Source of the DNA: Desulfovibrio ferrophilus
GTDB taxonomy: Bacteria; Desulfobacterota; Desulfovibrionia; Desulfovibrionales; Desulfovibrionaceae
NCBI RefSeq assembly: GCF_003966735.1
Contig: NZ_AP017378.1
Location: 2,810,905 to 2,874,904 of the forward strand
Length of the DNA stretch: 64,000 nucleotides
Direction of reading: 5' to 3'
The notes under the pieces are model-generated. The model worked only from the letters and a program-made list of their open reading frames with translations. It was not told the DNA's origin and ran no database searches. Of the stretch, positions 63,291 to 64,000 are shown piece by piece; positions within the stretch are counted from its first letter, which is position 1; the number at the start of each line of letters is the position of its first letter. Made by a program: the position numbers and the translations under genes.

Positions 63291-64000
63291 CTATTTCAGC
63301 ATCTCGGCAATCCCCGGAACCTCGGGCCCATCTTCTTCGGGCACGGCAGGGATTTCTGGTTCGTTCACGCCCAGCAAATTGAGCAGGACATTCAATTCCT
63401 CAGGGCTACCGTATTTCAGGATGATCTGGCCCTTGTTCAGAGCTCCGGAAACCATGGCCTTGGCACCGACCACATGGGTGATGCGCCGGCCAAGTTCCAA
63501 AACCTCATTGGAGACGGGCTTCGGAGCTCCGGGTTTACGCACGATGGTCGGAGTACCATTGTCGCCCGGCAAATCACCGGTGCGCTTCCAGTACGCAGCC
63601 ATGGCCTCGGCCTCGCGCACAGACATGCCCTTGTTCAGGACGCGCATCCGGAACTCTTCCTGGGCCTCTGCATCACTCACCGCCAGCAGGGATCGGCCAT
63701 GACCGGCACTCATGTTGCCGCGCCGGATATCCATCTGAATGGCGTCGGGCAGCTGCGTCAGGCGCAGAGTATTGGCAATGGCAGAGCGGCTCTTGCCCAC
63801 ACGTTCGGCAAGGTCTTCCTGAGTCAGATCAAACTGCTCCTGAAGACGCTTTAAGCCGAGCGCCTCTTCAATGGGGTTCAGATCCTCGCGCTGCAGGTTC
63901 TCGATGAGCGCAATGGCCAGGGTTTCCTGGTCGTCCAAATGGCGGACGATGGCAGGCATCTCCGGCTGCTCTGCAATCTGCGAAGCACGCCAGCGGCGTT
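63291..64000 (-). CDS. parB: Chromosome-partitioning protein ParB (5' end outside window)
   Basis: The visible 236 residues carry most of a ParB protein. At the right edge the frame still reads RRWRASQIAEQPEMPAIV, part of the family GERRWRA (CTPase/ParB box) region. Then come LIENLQREDLNPIEEA, the helix-turn-helix LTQEDLAERVGKSRSAIAN and MSAGHGRSLL. The C-terminal dimerisation part ends the protein at 63291. ParB binds parS sites and spreads as a CTP-dependent clamp to segregate the origin region. About 60-80 N-terminal residues and parA are expected just beyond the window. Confidence 0.95.
   Translation of the reverse strand, partial: RRWRASQIAEQPEMPAIVRHLDDQETLAIALIENLQREDLNPIEEALGLKRLQEQFDLTQEDLAERVGKSRSAIANTLRLTQLPDAIQMDIRRGNMSAGHGRSLLAVSDAEAQEEFRMRVLNKGMSVREAEAMAAYWKRTGDLPGDNGTPTIVRKPGAPKPVSNEVLELGRRITHVVGAKAMVSGALNKGQIILKYGSPEELNVLLNLLGVNEPEIPAVPEEDGPEVPGIAEMLK

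Overview
This 64 kb window looks like chromosome from a moderately GC-rich, motile, Gram-negative deltaproteobacterium of the Desulfovibrio type. That placement is inference. It rests on the lactate-utilisation trio lutABC, a purH split into two separate genes, a flgBC-fliEFGHI operon behind a textbook sigma-54 promoter, the def-fmt-DUF116-rsmB gene order, and split heptose biosynthesis (rfaE1). No 16S rRNA, tRNA, CRISPR array, insertion sequence or prophage was seen. Most of the window is conserved housekeeping DNA. Both ends cut through genes (neuC at the left, parB at the right).

Layout. 1-5.3 kb: nonulosonic-acid (legionaminic/sialic-type) sugar genes, with neuC-neuB-acyltransferase on + converging on legC-legB on -. 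5.5-17.1 kb: purA, mltF, the AICAR-transformylase half of purH, an RNase II-type exonuclease, plsY, hflX, the IMP-cyclohydrolase half of purH and a TPR protein. 17.5-23.6 kb: the flagellar basal-body/export operon. 23.8-25.3 kb: a HATPase-GNAT fusion protein. 25.4-26.0 kb: an AT-rich orphan gene. 26.3-31.3 kb: a Pat-like acyl-CoA-synthetase/GNAT protein divergent from acetyl-CoA synthetase. 31.4-36.7 kb: an AT-rich WD40-like lipoprotein, an AlgJ/AlgI-like O-acetylation pair and mntP. 37-41 kb: a ZIP transporter divergent from lutABC. 41-46.3 kb: ftsEX, a small unknown protein, rlmI and an orphan histidine kinase. 46.4-56.3 kb: ilvD, a methyltransferase, hisS, aspS, def, fmt, a DUF116 protein and rsmB. 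56.6-61.5 kb: a purine permease, then a LuxP-like AI-2-binding protein in a tight pair with a LuxQ-like sensor kinase. 61.6-64 kb: a DUF1992 protein, rfaE1 and parB.

Two observations stand out. First, seven or eight intergenic copies of a dispersed element share one architecture: three nested stems whose sequences differ between copies while the pairing is kept, joined by conserved linkers (about TCGATG-TA before the inner hairpin, TA-GTGAG-G after it, and GCAGCAAC on the 3' side). Five lie within 3.2 kb around plsY-hflX-purH, and several stop at or within a few bases of a stop codon. This pattern suggests a selected structured RNA or DNA element that I cannot name. Second, the LuxP homologue keeps every residue I recall as contacting AI-2 in Vibrio LuxP. 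It is followed four bases later by a membrane sensor kinase that lacks the receiver domain of Vibrio LuxQ. This is a candidate AI-2 circuit outside the vibrios.

Other points: the IMP-cyclohydrolase gene has a structured leader that can hide its Shine-Dalgarno; hflX probably begins at an ATA codon 48 bases upstream of its first ATG; and the Pat-like protein next to acs has lost the catalytic histidine of its synthetase half.
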